Below are positions 24,697-37,390 of a stretch of 64,000 nt of DNA, in pieces. Origin of the DNA: Epiperipatus broadwayi (Eukaryota; Onychophora; Udeonychophora; Euonychophora; Peripatidae); contig JAQFVV010012416.1 of the NCBI GenBank assembly GCA_028023455.1, positions 5,561,594 to 5,625,593 of the forward strand, in the 5' to 3' direction. How positions within the stretch are numbered: the first letter of the stretch is position 1; the number at the start of each line of letters is the position of its first letter. Below the pieces are notes generated by a model. That model had not been told where the DNA came from. It did not search any database and worked only from the letters and a program-made list of their open reading frames with translations. Both the position numbers and the translations under genes were made by a program.

Positions 24697-24803
24697 TTTT
24701 TTTTTTAAGTGTCATAGCATCGGCCGGGACGCGAACCCGCAACCCGGGCAACTGCCTGCAGTTGCAAGGCAGTCGCGCTGACCTCTCGACCACCAATGCA
24801 AGA
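24697..24803 (-). mobile_element. tRNA-derived SINE (family A), copy 2
   Basis: Minus-strand copy with TGGTCGAGAGGTCAGCGC, GGGTTCGCGTCC and CGGCCGATGCTATGACAC, ending in an A tail (T run on the plus strand). Perfect 16-bp target duplication CGTAATATCTACTTTT at 24681-24696 and 24804-24819. One of the least decayed copies: CpGs in the boxes are still present. Confidence 0.9.
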
Positions 24804-24819
24804 CGTAATATCTACTTTT

Positions 24820-27599
24820 ATAATTATTTCTAATAGCTTTAAGATAGAAATATATATATATCATTTCATTGGAAATTCTATCTACATAATATACGCGTGA
24901 AGAGTCATGAAAGATACGCATAATAAAGACAGTCTAAAAAAGTGGGGAACTTTTAGAAAAAATATTTCAAGAAAAGTTTTTCAGAATAGTGATTTTAAAA
25001 AGAAAAGTGATGAAAGAAATCTAAGTTTGTTATATCATTAGAGATTAAAATTATAAATGATACTTTTTATATTTTAACGTTTAATCTATATTTTGTTTCG
25101 GAAGATTCTAAAAACAATTACAGCAGTTAATAAGAGAGATATAATCTTTTAAAAACCAATATTATTCAGAGATGAAATCAATCTTAAATGAATTATTTTT
25201 ACTTTTTTTTTTACCTCATTAATTCCCTTAAGGAAAGAAGCAAAATCAATGCTAAATTAAACTAGAAAAAAAAATTCCCGCCATTTTAATAATTTCAAAA
25301 TCAAAACTTAGGTGTTTATTGTCATATTATCACACACACAAACTAATCCGATGGGCAAATAGAAATTCCTGAAAGAAGAGATATATTTATTTGCATGTTC
25401 AAAATATTTATACAAGAATGTAAACTTAATTACATTTAATAATTCCGTATAGATATTTTAAGAGAAATATTTACTGATAAGCCTACAGCTATGATAACTT
25501 TTCTTCGTCAATAAAATAATTACGTTTAACAAATACAAACAAACTGAAAGATAAATTTAGAATGCACCAAAACTGTATATTTGAATTTAATTTCATCTGC
25601 AACACAAACAAACTCACTTTCCAATTTATATCAGGCCTTTTGATTATTCAGTACGCTATTTGATATTTATTTCGCCTTTTCTTATTTCAGCTTAACTGAC
25701 GATGGAAATAGCAATCAAGAAGTTAATTAAAATGAAACTATAATAACTAAACTGACTGACTTCTAATAAAATGAATAAGCGATTATTCTGTGACCCATTC
25801 AAATTAATCGAAAGAAAGATTGTAGTTTTATATAAAGAGACAAGACTCGTTAGCAGACATACCCTATATGCATGAATAGAGACATTAAATTCTCATGGCA
25901 ATCAGTCTTTTCAATGAAATTAAAATAGCAGACAATATTTTTCCCATTAAAATAATTTTGATAAAAGAAAAAATATAGCATTGTTAATCAATGAACATAT
26001 AAGTTGGTATTATTTAATGATTTTTTTTTAAAAAAAAAAGCATTGGGTTCAGTTCCCCATGGCAATACATACTTATTCTATGTAACCATAAATTCATTGC
26101 TCCATAAAAATGCATACGTATTCTATCAGCAATGAAAACTACATTGTAATGGCAATTTTATGGTCCTGTGTACTTATCCTCATCTGAAATGTTAGATTAT
26201 CCTGGGAACTTTATTCCATAATAAGTATCGCTAGATACCCATTTACTGACCATTATTTGAACAACTAACTGAACTGGCTATTACCCAGCCACATAAAAGA
26301 AAAATTTTAAGTTTCTGATCTAAAAAAATATCTTGGTACACTCACTCAGCCAGGATTCAAACCCCCGTCTATCCACCTGATATTGATTTACAATTGATAT
26401 GGTAGTTGTTTGCAGAATGATTGGTTATTGATTAAAATATAAATAAGTTCTAAACATAAATAATTAAAAAAAAAAAATCATGGACTTTTTAGCCCCATCA
26501 TTCATTGTTAGATACAGTATTTTATTTACATTTTAATCGGTCAATATACTGCACTTCTTGTTAAACTAAAATCTTTATTGCACTTATACAAGTCATTGCC
26601 CTTAAGGGATGACTCTTGTACAAATTTTTCAGAACACAACTTTTGATCGAATGACAGGGAACAAATTATTTTTAAACATTAAAACCAGAAATATTCATTA
26701 ATTTATCTATTTCAGTAAATTTTTGTTTAACATATTAAAAGACTTGCTGTTGATAACTATTATCTACTGATGGAAGAAAATTATTTATATGCAAAATATT
26801 AAAATGCCACAAACATAAATTAACCATAATAAACTTAAACTGTCTTATAATAACACAATTTCATATATAATCGATGTAACCATTACACGGCAAAATTTCA
26901 TAGAATTATAATATTTCTTGAGGTTATGTTTTTTTTTTGTAGGTTAAGTTTTTCCCAACCTACAATTATAAATTTTTAAATTTCATATAACATAAATTAT
27001 CTTTTTAGCATCACATTAAATAACTGTCTTTTAAAGAAGAAACTAAAACCACCTTGATTGAAAATAGGTAGGTGCTATCTCTCTTTTTCTCTCTCAAAAT
27101 TCTAGGTAGACCTGCGTTTCCAAGCTGACACATTTAGTGATAAACTGATTTCAGACTAAGATTAATATGAAATTTTAAATTAAGTTCTCAGTAAAAATAT
27201 TTAGAAAAAAATCAGATAAATTTTACATTATTGCACTCTATTAAATCAAATAATTGTAAGATAGGTGAAAGATTTACAGTTTTTTTTAACAATTTAAAAA
27301 ATAATAAATCTAAATATGGATTTAACTTCAGAAATGTTTTATTAATTCCTTTATGTACAGTGTATATAAAATAAAGTACTGTTATTTAATTCATCATTTT
27401 AATTATCATCCTTGTCATAAATGGGCTATTATAATTCCAGAAGAAAAAAAAATTAATTTGATTTAAAACTAATTTGGTATAACCCATATTTTTGCATTAT
27501 TAAATTTAAATTACGAATTAGTTGTAAGATTATTTAATATGGATTTATTGTATCAAAATTATTGGCATCATTGTTCTTGTTTGCATTAGAAAAAATATA
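24820..27599. other. A+T-rich non-coding stretch
   Basis: No gene is seen. CG dinucleotides are a little denser at 24900-25900. A B-box-like piece on the minus strand near 26341-26365 (GGTTTGAATCCTGG) may be a SINE remnant. A short palindrome with AGGTTAAG... / ...CCAACCT occurs at about 26940-26965. Confidence 0.35.
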
Positions 27600-27690
27600 T
27601 CTAGCCTACTTCAGAGCCATCTATTGTAAGTTTGAGTAATTAATAAACACTAAAAGGAGTAGGATTATATCCAAATTACCAGATTAATTT
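27600..27690 (-). repeat. Dispersed repeat family E, fragment
   Basis: On the minus strand: TTACTCAAACTTACAATAG, then ATGGCTCTGAAGTAGG, preceded by a diverged AGAAATTAATCTGG block like the ACTAGTCTGG block of other copies. Confidence 0.5.
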
Positions 27691-27983
27691 CTGGCTATTA
27701 GTTTTCTAATGAAATGTTTGAACTGTGTGATACTTTATTTGTATTATTGTTGTTATTTTTTATATAAATATAAATCATAAAATATTGCACCCTTTGTACT
27801 TTAGCACAGTGGTATAATATCTGATTCAAAAGCTTAAAAGTTCCTGGATTGATTAACTCATTAAATGAAACTGTTAGCCAAGTTGTTGTTTGAGTGCACA
27901 AATATGTTACATGACCACCCAAACAACTAAACATATGCTTATTTATTTGTAAAATATTATAAATATACATTTAAAAAAAGTTC

Positions 27984-28088
27984 GTCAAGCGTTGGTGGTC
28001 GAGAGGTCAGCACAGCAGCCTTACAAGCAGTTGTCCCGGGTTAGTGGGTTCGCTTCCCGGCCGATGCTATGACACATGGAAAAAAAAA
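27984..28088 (+). mobile_element. tRNA-derived SINE (family A), copy 3
   Basis: GTCAAGCGTTGGTGGTCGAG, GAGGTCAGCAC, B box GGGTTCGCTTCC, CCGGCCGATGCTATGACAC, then A9. The target duplication is not certain because both sides are A-rich. Confidence 0.88.
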
Positions 28089-28481
28089 TTTTGCTCTATG
28101 ATGTGTTATTGTTTTATTTAATAGGATAAATATCACAAGTATTAACAGTATTAAAATATATTTAACATCTATTCATGATTTAACAAAATAATTCCATAAT
28201 AACGGCAAGTATATATTGTATTTGAATGCGCTACACATGTATAGTAATGGTTTTATATATGGCTGCCATCGTGTAAACAAAAACACTTGTGCAGATATTA
28301 TTTAATGAAAAGAAGATTTTAGCAAAATATGTTTAAATATTTGAAATATGGGCACTCTTCATATACCTGGAGCTTAATTGTAAATATAGGGATTTGAACT
28401 CAGACTTTCAAGCACTCTTAATCTATCCACACTATCTCACATCATTGATACACATGACCACACACATACAGAAAAGATAAA

Positions 28482-28538
28482 CAATCACCAATAAAAGTAT
28501 TTCGTGCACAACCAGCACTCGTCAGTTAGTCCAGATTA
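28482..28538 (-). ncRNA. Type I hammerhead ribozyme with intact invariant core (copy H2 left)
   Basis: Minus strand: inner helix I ACTAA/TTGGT (one G-T wobble), outer helix I TAATC/GATTG (one wobble), core CTGACGA (only the variable position 7 differs), helix II GTGC/GCAC around a loop, and GAAA followed by TACTTTTA. Helix III is weakened (T-T instead of T-A), so activity is uncertain, but every invariant core base is kept. Confidence 0.8.
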
Positions 28539-28889
28539 TCATCTCCCACAAATATAATCAGTGCTCAGTTTATATTATGACAGCAAATCTTCATACCCTA
28601 ATGGACAGGCTTTAATCCACTCCAACTCCCCAGCCATCCATAGCATTGAAAATCCGATGATGAAAAGCCCAAAGCCCACTCTGATGCCAATATTATTGTC
28701 ATGCACATACATGAGGGTCAGAGTAATATTGGCATCAGTGTGGGCTTTGGGCTTTCCATCATCAGATTTTCAATGGTGTGGATGGCTGGAGAGTTGAAGG
28801 TTGGAGTGGATTAAAGCCTTTCCATTAGGGTATGAAGATTTGCTGTCTTAATATAAACTGAGCACTGATTATATGTGTGTGGGAAATGA

Positions 28890-28946
28890 TAATCTAGACC
28901 AACTGATGAAAGCTGGTTCAGCACGGAATACGTATAATGGTGATTG
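28890..28946 (+). ncRNA. Type I hammerhead ribozyme, damaged core (copy H2 right, first)
   Basis: ACCAA, CTGATGA, helix II reduced to GCT/AGC, then GGAA in place of GAAA (A13 to G), TACGTATA and ATGG. The predicted cleavage site would be after 28936. The core substitution should abolish activity. Confidence 0.75.
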
Positions 28947-29064
28947 TTTATCTTTAATGCATGTGTGTGGTCATGTGTATTAGTGGTATGAGACAGTGTG
29001 GATAGATGAAGGGTACAAGTCTGAGTTCAAATCCCCTATATTTACAAAATATGTGTAGGGATAG

Positions 29065-29121
29065 TAATCTAGACCAACTGATGATTGCTGATTTAACATG
29101 AAATACGTATATTGGTGATTA
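29065..29121 (+). ncRNA. Type I hammerhead ribozyme, intact core (copy H2 right, second)
   Basis: TAATC + TAG bulge + ACCAA, CTGATGA (29078-29084), helix II with two mismatches, GAAA (29100-29103), helix III A-TACGTA-T with a CG loop, ATA triplet ending at 29111, then TTGGT and GATTA. Both parts of helix I pair perfectly. Weak helix II is the only defect. Confidence 0.85.
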
Positions 29122-29584
29122 TTTATCTTTTCAACATGTGTGTGATCAGGTAAGTCAGCAATATGAAATGACACTGAGAGTAATGGGTCGGGTGAAAGTC
29201 TGAGTTCGAATCCCGCATATATTACATATATAAATGCAGGTTTAAACCTGTACAATGTATTAAAATACGTTTAATAAATTATATTTTTAAAACGTAATTA
29301 ATAAAAAAGTTTATCATTCTAGTAATGTGTCTAGTATTTATAAAAGCTATTCCGTACAGTGCGCATTAGTGATAGTGGTTAAAATAGCATTTCAAAGCAA
29401 AATGGTCTGAATTTATACTTTGGAGAAAAACAGACCTTTTTTTTTGGAGCACAGTATTTCTCCAAAATAATCAAGTCTTCAAAGAAGTTTTTGCCTTTTT
29501 TTTTACAGAAAATAAAATCTTTAATAATGAGAATAAAACGTTAATATTATTATTTATATAAAAAATGTGATAAATGCATAAAAA

Positions 29585-30230
29585 TGAAGATGTTTATAAT
29601 TATGAGGGGTGGGCAAAAGAGTACACAAGTTGGTTAGAGAAAAAAGTCAATTTATGGAAAATGAATATAAATAATAAAAAAAATAGTTTGGAGATATATA
29701 ACAATAAAATATATATGACGTAGGAAAGGATGTGTGATAACACAAGAAGGAGCTTATTGTTATTCAACCCAAGAATATGATTTTCAGATACCAGGGAAAG
29801 AAAGTGAATAACGGCATAAGCTGGCCCAGGTTCGCGTCCTGGTCAACGCATTTGACATAAATGGGAAAAAAAAAAGGTGTAGTTTATGTGAGGATGGTAA
29901 GGAGAATACTGAACATTTATTTTTTTGAAGTGTAGAATGATGGGCGAAAAAATAGAATAAATAAGAAAGATAAAGTGATAAATCACATGGAGAGTGAAAT
30001 AAAATTAAATACTAAAAAAAAAAAAATAGAGATTTTATGATTTTTTAATTTAGGTATGAATCCTGAAGATAAGGAATATCAAAGTAAAGAATCAGCGTTT
30101 ATTAAAATGGGATAGGAGGAAAGAACATAAATGAATTATGGTTGGAAAATGCTTTGGTAATAGGGAGTAAAAGTAAATGAGTTTATCGTGTTATATAGTT
30201 TTAGAGGAAAAATTTTTAACTTGGTTAACA
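29585..30230 (+). pseudogene. LINE 3' coding relic interrupted by a SINE piece
   Basis: The G-rich plus strand resembles the 240-1240 LINE. Around 29873-29930 a frame reads CSLCEDGKENTEHLFF, a C-x2-C-x8-H knuckle whose final Cys is lost. Upstream (about 29750) LLLFNPRI matches the SLLFKAR-like stretch before the knuckle of the first copy. A partial SINE sits at 29822-29876, immediately before the knuckle. Many stops; no function. Confidence 0.5.
29822..29876 (+). mobile_element. tRNA-derived SINE (family A), 3' part, copy 4
   Basis: Only the B-box half is present: CCCAGGTTCGCGTCCTGG, then TCAACGCATTTGACATAAAT and a poly-A tail. A 5'-truncated insertion into LINE coding sequence. Confidence 0.7.
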
Positions 30231-30544
30231 TGATTTCTGAGCACATGATCTATACGCATATACTTGTTAATTCATCTAAAGACATCATATTAAGTTTATT
30301 TTTAACTACACAATTTAATATATATTTGTAAAGAAATCAAATCATATATCACATGACATAATTTAACAAGCTTGTATTACAAATGTTATCCAATGAGCTT
30401 ATATGGGTGTATGATTAGTAGCCAATACAAGCCTATTGAAAGGTAAAATCTCTCTAATAACTCTTCAGAAATATTTAGAAGCTTTGCATCATTCATAATG
30501 ATTTTTAAAAAACCTTTATAACGCCATCATTATATTAAAAATTA

Positions 30545-31523
30545 TAATAATTAAAAAAGCAAGTCATATTTAACGTGACATTACTAGCTTGTAGTTACAA
30601 AAATGCAATACAGAGAGCATACCAATAGCTCAAACAAGCTCTTAATTAATAAGTGTGGTATGAGAAAATATTTAAAATCTCTATTCAGAACGCTCTCATC
30701 TCCAGACCAACTGGTTTCGAGCTTAAGGCTCACATTAGTGGAGAGCTATAATATTCGGACACTAGATCTGAAATATAAACTCAAAACCCAGCACTTATTT
30801 CATAGGTATATTTAAGTAAAAACTGAAATTTTCAGACATGAAAATGTCTTTAAATCCAGCTATCTAACTTAAATAGCTATATGGGACTGAACTAAATTCA
30901 GATCTACCATATTTTAATAGTCTCAGCATAGCCAAAACCTTAAAGGTAAAATTATATAATCAAAAAAGCAAGTCATATATAACGTGACATTACTTTTATA
31001 AGCTTGTATTTACAAAAATGCAATACAGAGAGCTTACCAATAGCTCAAACAAACTCATACTGTACTTATTAATTAAGAGCTTGTTTGAGCTATTGGTACG
31101 CTCTCTATGTTGCACTTTTGTAACTATGAGCTTATAAAAGTAATGTCACGTTATATATGACTTGCTTTTTTTAATTATTATAATTTTACCTTTAAGGCTT
31201 TGGCTATGCTGAGGCTATTAAAATATGGTAGATCTGAATTTAGTTCAGTCCCATATAGCGATTTAAGTTAGATAGCTGGGATTTAAAGACATTTTCATGT
31301 CTGAAAATTTCAGAGTTTATACTTAAATATAGTTATGAAATAAGTGCTGGGTTTTGAGTTTATATTTTAGATCTAGTGTCCGAATATTCCAGCTCTCCAC
31401 TGACATGAAACATAAGCTCAAAACCAATTGGCTGGAAATGAGAGTGTTCTGGATAGAGATTTTAAATATTTTCTCATACCGCACTTATTACGAGCTTGTT
31501 TGAGCTATTGATATGCTCTCTGT
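30545..31523. mobile_element. 979-bp foldback element F2 (tandem plus inverted monomers)
   Basis: Perfect 16-bp direct repeats ATTATATTAAAAATTA flank it (30529-30544, 31524-31539). On the plus strand a ~415-bp unit begins at 30545 (GCAAGTCATATTTAACGTGA). A second partial unit begins near 30965 with the same start. At about 31078 the sequence turns and runs back as a near-complete inverted copy to 31523. Landmarks in each unit: CAATACAGAGAGC, CAATAGCTCAAACAA, AATATTCGGACACTAGATCT, AGACATGAAAATGTCTTTAA. About 110 bp are shared with 225-350. No protein and no hammerhead core is visible. Confidence 0.85.
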
Positions 31524-31539
31524 ATTATATTAAAAATTA

Positions 31540-34500
31540 AACTTTTTTTTCCTAGATTATTTCAAATATCTTCATATAACAACTAAAAATTAACCTGGTC
31601 CATCAATAATCTTTTTTTAAAGTATATATCTATCTTATAACGATCTATGGTTGCAAGAGCACACTTTCATTGGATTGAGTCTGTAAATAATTAAGAAGTA
31701 ATAACTTTTTTAAAATATATCCAATTTTAGTCTGAGTTTTATGGAAAAGCCTGACCCCTCATATTGCTAGTTTTCATTGGAGAAATATGTCAGGGATAGA
31801 ATACAAAGAAGAATTACTGCCAAGCAACATGCTGAAATCTTTCAAAAGAAAAGTTTACTGCAAGTTAATAAAAGACAACATCACTAGATGTCAAATGAGT
31901 AAAAATAAATTTTTAATAAATATCTCACTCCAGGCAAAGATTGTCTTCAATGGTGTACCATAAAAAAAGAATAATGCAATATTTATCATATTATCAATTT
32001 CTGAATGGTAACAGTTTACGTGGTTTTTCATTCTTGTTTTACACTTTAATTCATATCAGCTAGATACCTATTTTCTAAGCAATGTTAAGTATGGTTACAT
32101 GATTTGGTTATAAATCAGTTAGCTAAGAGAAAAATTCTAAACGTCTTGAAAAAAAAATTTGACCTCAATTCGATTCCAATTCAATGTGTGGCAAGTGAAT
32201 GTTACACTACGAAAGTCTTCATGATATCAAATAAGCAAACTAAAAAATATCGTGTACATCATTTAATTAGATGTATTTGTGATTTATGAATTGGTTTGTA
32301 AATTCATCTTTAACTTTCTATTGCTTTTACCTTTTTGTCTGGAGTTAATATTGCTTCTAATCATAATGATGATGTTATTCACATTAATTCTTTAAATTCA
32401 TTTGGAAATTTGAAAGTTTTGTGCTCTATTTCTGAATTAAAGCAATATATTTTTCTCAGTAGAAAATATGACTGGTAATAGACAGGATTTTCGTTAAATA
32501 TAAATCCATGCATTATATTTGATTACCTATAAAAAAATATAATAATAAGTTTAGCTACTTAATAAAATGGAAGCTTCATTGACTAAAAATTTCCAAAATA
32601 ACATTCATTATACTGGTTCAAGCTCAAACAAACTGCTTTTGATTTAAAAATATAGTAATCATGTTACAGTATTACATTGTGAGATATACAATAATAAAAG
32701 TCTCTTTTTTGTTTTGTTTTTACTTATTACAAGTATTCAATTTTGATCAGAAAGGAATTACATCCTCTACACATGAGCTGTATTGTTTTTAATAACTCAA
32801 CAATATTTTGTTGAGTATAAACAAAGAATACTCTCAAACCGAATCACAAGATAGAGGTTTTTTGAAAGGATAAGAATGACTGTCTTATCTTTTTACCTAA
32901 ATTCATTCATATAGGCCAATCTAAAGTGAGTGCCTGTGTAGAGAGAGGGTGCAATTCCCTTCTGATGAAAATTGCATGTGAATATCATTCTTGAAAATTA
33001 AATAGCGATTTACAAGTATTCAAGTCTATTACCAAACTTCTCTAGAATTTTTTTTTAGTTATATTTACTGCTGAAATGTCAAATTGAAGGTTACATTATG
33101 ATTTATAAGCGTCAAACTTGTATAAAAAGAAATTAAGTTGCTAAAAGCGAAAAACAAAATGCAGATCTTGTCTGCCATTTTAAATACATTCCCATACTTA
33201 ATGCTGCAATTAAGACTTATGGTAAAAACAATCATAATTAATTGAAAGCAAAAGTTATTATTAAAATTAAAAAGATTTGAGAACAAAGTATAGTGCAGAT
33301 AAAAATTTAATGAACGATTATTCAGATAAAATAAGTTTGTGATTCCTGAAAGTGGCCAATTTTTAATAATAATAATTGAACAGTTTTTTACACAAGTTCA
33401 TATGAAGTTTGAACAATGGAAGGAATAAAGTTAAGCCACAACCCATGGACCATGATTGTTAAGTTGACAACTTTACCATTGTAATAAATTACAGGAGGGA
33501 TAAAAATAATTAAATGGTTTATTGCTGAAAACTTCAACGCACCAGAAATAAAAGAGCTTCATAAACCTTAAAATCCAGAACTCTTGATTCATTTTTTGAT
33601 GACATAAGATGAAAACTTGAAAAATGTATATATGTTTTAAAGTCTTAATGGATCATGTAACCTTGTTTAATTGTTCACATAACAATAAAAAAGAACTCTT
33701 TACTTTATACAAGTAAAAATCTAGAATAAGGAATAAAATTGCAAATCTTCATTAAAAATTATTTAGAAATTTAATTTTTTTAAAAATGACATTTGTCAGT
33801 ATGATAATTTTCAGGCAAAATTTGCATTGGGGAGAGGGGGATACAATGGAGAATTCTGTCTTTTAAATTCACGTCTTATTATTATGATTGTTACTTTTTT
33901 GTTTAAATCTTTATCTTTCATGCTTATTTAATGTATATTTTTGCCTTAAATAAGTAAAGCATTATGCATTGTAGTGTATTAACATTCTTAACCAGTTTCT
34001 GGATCAAAACTCAATCTTTTACTACTAGTGCTTAAATGTCACATAATCTTCCAGACAACTAATCATTCAATTATATTTTTAATGCTAATATGTCCTTTTT
34101 ATTGTCACTATGTAGAAATAAATACCACCATTTTATTATGCTACAAACTCAATTAGACATTGTTAATATAACTCCTATGTAGATTCAGTCTCTTTGATCA
34201 ATAATATTTTTTGAAATCAGTTAGTAGTGATGCATGAAGTTTCTATATACTAGGTGACAAGTTCCTATGTATAATTTCCTTAATTATAATATAAACCTAG
34301 CAAATACACTACCAGTTATTTTTATCTCCCATTTATCTTTACTTTTTTAAACGGCTATACACCTAGCCATTCAATTTTACCTTGTTCATTTCAAAAACTC
34401 CCTAGATAATATAAATCAACTGAAGGAATATAAATTACTTAATAATCAGATGCTCAGGAGGTCATATTGATGTTAGAAGTACCGGGTTGTGTTTTAATCT

Positions 34501-35039
34501 AGATACCTTTAGCTCTTAAATTTTTCCTCAACCACTATGATAAACTACACATGGAAACTGAAGGATTAATTTTATGATAAAAATCTAAGGAAAAAAGAGA
34601 AAAACATTTACTTCTGCTCAGAGATGTATTTGTCAATACAATTATAATAAATAATAAAATAGACTGAGACAATTTGAAATATTAATAAATTAATAAGAAA
34701 AGAGTGAAGAAGTTATAAATTAAAAAGAAACAAGTAAAATTGCATAAATAGTAACAAAAGTCAAAGTTGAAAAGAATATTTAAAGAATCTATAATTTAAA
34801 AAAACTAGACAAAAAAAAAACCTGAAAAATAATATTATACTCAATAAAAATGTAAATGCATAAAAGAGAGGAAAAAAACATTTTCATGAATGCAAATCAT
34901 CAGCGTTTTCAACTAATAGTAATCCACTGCATGATTTTTTTATTCTGCTTCTTCCCCTTTTTCTAATCCATCTTATCCACAGCATTCTAAGTTTAAGATT
35001 TCAATTATCCATCTATTGTCATTTCTTCTACAGATATTT
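31540..35039. other. A+T-rich non-coding stretch
   Basis: No gene is recognised. The frames at 32104-32289 and 33065-33286 have no motif and no splice-site support. A weak tRNA-like patch occurs near 34447-34500. Confidence 0.4.
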
Positions 35040-35250
35040 CACTATCTTAAAACAGGCAAAACTCACTATACGTATTGCCACACACAGCAAGCTAGAGTAA
35101 TCAATGGATGCCAGAAGGCTTGTACATAAAATCCCCATCTAGTGCCTACTCATCCAATATCCCCAGACTAGTTTCTGGATTATGGCCTTACGTCAGTTTA
35201 ACAACAGTTATACACAAGCATAAGAGGTGGTGGTCATGTGATGTTTATTT
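35040..35250 (-). repeat. Dispersed repeat family E, fragment
   Basis: Close copy of 4577-4745 in the same orientation (about 95% over 130 bp), continuing further with CCAGACTAGTTTCTGGATTATGG and GGTGGTGGTCATGTGATG. The pair shows that the family moved or duplicated relatively late. Confidence 0.65.
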
Positions 35251-36319
35251 CACTATCTTAATTGACAACATTACAGCTATCAGGAAATAAGGGTCAGAAT
35301 TTATTTTTTTTATACCATATTATAAATGTAACAGAGAATGAGCATTGTAAAGCATATGCATATATATCAGCTAAGAACTACTGGGCATATAAAAAATACC
35401 ATGATATTTTGATCTTAAACTAAGCACACATTGGTCTTAAACTAGAAGGCAAAAGCCACCATAAAGGCTGATGCATTTTGCTGAAATGTTAATCCACATT
35501 CAATTACAAGGTGAACAAGTATATGTTAATAAAAGCTGCAGTGGCAAATTTATATGAACATTAAAAATTTATCCTATTCAGTTTCTTGACATTTCCAGAG
35601 TAAAATATAAACAAGTTTTCCTCCAGTTAATAGCAAACTTCTATTTACAAGCTAGATCAGATATAATAAAATTATATATCAGTCTGAGTGATTTTTGAGT
35701 TACTACAAATTTAAAGACTCCTGCTTTCCAACATTGTGATCTTTTGCAAGTCATTTTCAATCCAAATTATGATTTCACTCCTTCATCTTACATAAACATA
35801 TTTCTTGGTTATTTTTCTTACTTCGGAATCTTTTCTGGCAATTCTATATAAATGACTTTCAGCAATTGCTTTAATATTCTCAATGCATCACACACACATA
35901 TATATATATATTAGATAGCAGTGGTAAGTCTGCCTTACGAACTATTATTACTTTATTTTTCAGAAAGAGGAAAATACCTCTTATAATAACTTAGATGAGT
36001 CATTAATTATAATGTGACAAATACACAGAATTTCATTTATTTCCCAGTTTTATTTATTTATTTATTTTGAATTTTTATTTAAAATAATAGACACATCATG
36101 TGATTTTTAAAATAAATGTTTAATTTTAAGTAAAAAAATAAAATAGACTTTAAATAGCTTCCTGAAAAGGAAAGTTTCTCCAGCAGATGTCTTCCCTTCA
36201 TCCACAGAGAGATATAAAGAAAAAAATAGTTGATAGCTTGATTATTTTTCCATCTGTGTTACCATCTAACTAAAAGTAGTTAGATACATCTCAGTCAACT
36301 GACATTAGGCAATTATGGA
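35251..36319. other. A+T-rich non-coding stretch
   Basis: Nothing recognised except a short TA tract at about 35900 and ATTT repeats near 36050-36065. Confidence 0.4.
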
Positions 36320-36800
36320 AGGCAATGCTGCCAGTACGTCATGAGATATGAATATGTAAGCTAAAGATATGTGATTGAGTCAGTTGGCATTTTATTGGTT
36401 TATACCAAATCCTGGCTACAGGACACAGGAGTCCACGGTTATTAAAAAACTAAGAGCACTATAATATATAGCAACTGAACTGGTTTCAGGTCTATGTAAC
36501 TATACAAGCAAGTTGGTTTAAATTTAAAATATTTGTATGTTGTTGTTTTTTTTACTTTGGGTTAATAATTTGATAATATAACAAAAATGTAAATGATAGG
36601 TACTAAAAAGAGGGTGCATTAGATTCTAAGGATCCAGGTGGACTGGTTCAAGATCCAAAGTTCCTCACTGATAAAAGTCATAAGATTGAAACTAGTCTGG
36701 GGATATTGGATAGGACACGATATTTAATAAGTACTATTATTTAGCATTTATTATTATTAATCAATGCTTAGCAATAAGTGGCATAGATATAAATATTAAA
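36320..36800 (+). repeat. Dispersed repeat family E, long copy
   Basis: Aligned with 38100-38530 over about 400 bp: ATTTTATTGGTTTATA-CAAATCCTGG, AAGCAAGTTGGTTT, GGTGCATTAGAT-CTAA, ATCCAAAG-TC-T-ACTGATAAA and ATATTGGATAG. Heavily diverged. Encodes nothing recognisable. Confidence 0.65.
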
Positions 36801-37390
36801 AAATATGCTACTAAAAACTTTATTCTTTTACTGTTCATAATCTTCCTATCTGCGCATTTAAATACTGTGATAAATTAGGTTCCATTTCAAATGTAGCCAT
36901 CCCTAAAGAAAACTCAAAAAATGGAGATTTGAACTTTGTCAAAAATAATTACATAAATACATCTTTAGACTAAGTTCTTTCCTGAAAATGAAAAACTACT
37001 CTATATATTTTAGTAATAAAACAATATTCAATGATGGATTACAGTCTCACACCAAGTGTCTGAATGACTTTCTTTTTTTTTTTAATTGTAGATTACAAAT
37101 CTAAATAAAAATCTTTATTAAAAGTTTTATTTAAATAATTTATTTTATTTTTTGAAAAGATACAATAGTTTAAGACAGAGTAAAAAATAGTTAGCAGTTT
37201 GTTTGATTTTTAAATTGTTGTAGCAAAATTACATTTATAATAGTAAATTAGTACATTGTACAGGCTTACATGTGCATTTATATATGTAATACATGCGGGA
37301 TTCGAACTCAGACTTTCACACAACCCACAAACTGTCAGTGCCATCTTATATTGCTGATCCACCTGATCACACACATGTTGAAAATATAAA

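Larger units (their letters stand above)
28380..29260. mobile_element. Hammerhead foldback retroposon, copy H2 (inverted plus tandem monomers)
   Basis: The most complete locus. The left arm (minus) has a tRNA-like segment with B box in reverse (GGGATTTGAACTC), a hammerhead (28482-28538) and the body. The palindrome centre is near 28700. The right arm (plus) repeats the body, a hammerhead (28890-28946) and the tRNA-like segment (B box GAGTTCAAATCC near 29021). A second hammerhead (29065-29121) and tRNA-like segment (B box GAGTTCGAATCCC, about 29200) then follow head to tail. The right end is TATTACATATATAAATGC plus the hairpin CAGGTTTAAACCTG. No target duplication was found. Confidence 0.8.

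Noticed and set aside
28980-29255. 91-residue minus-strand open frame
   Set aside because: It runs through the hammerhead/tRNA-like element; the similar frames at 5581-5880, 37210-37458, 37293-37493, 37599-37790 and 53652-53858 come from the same repeat, so their mutual similarity is not evidence of protein.
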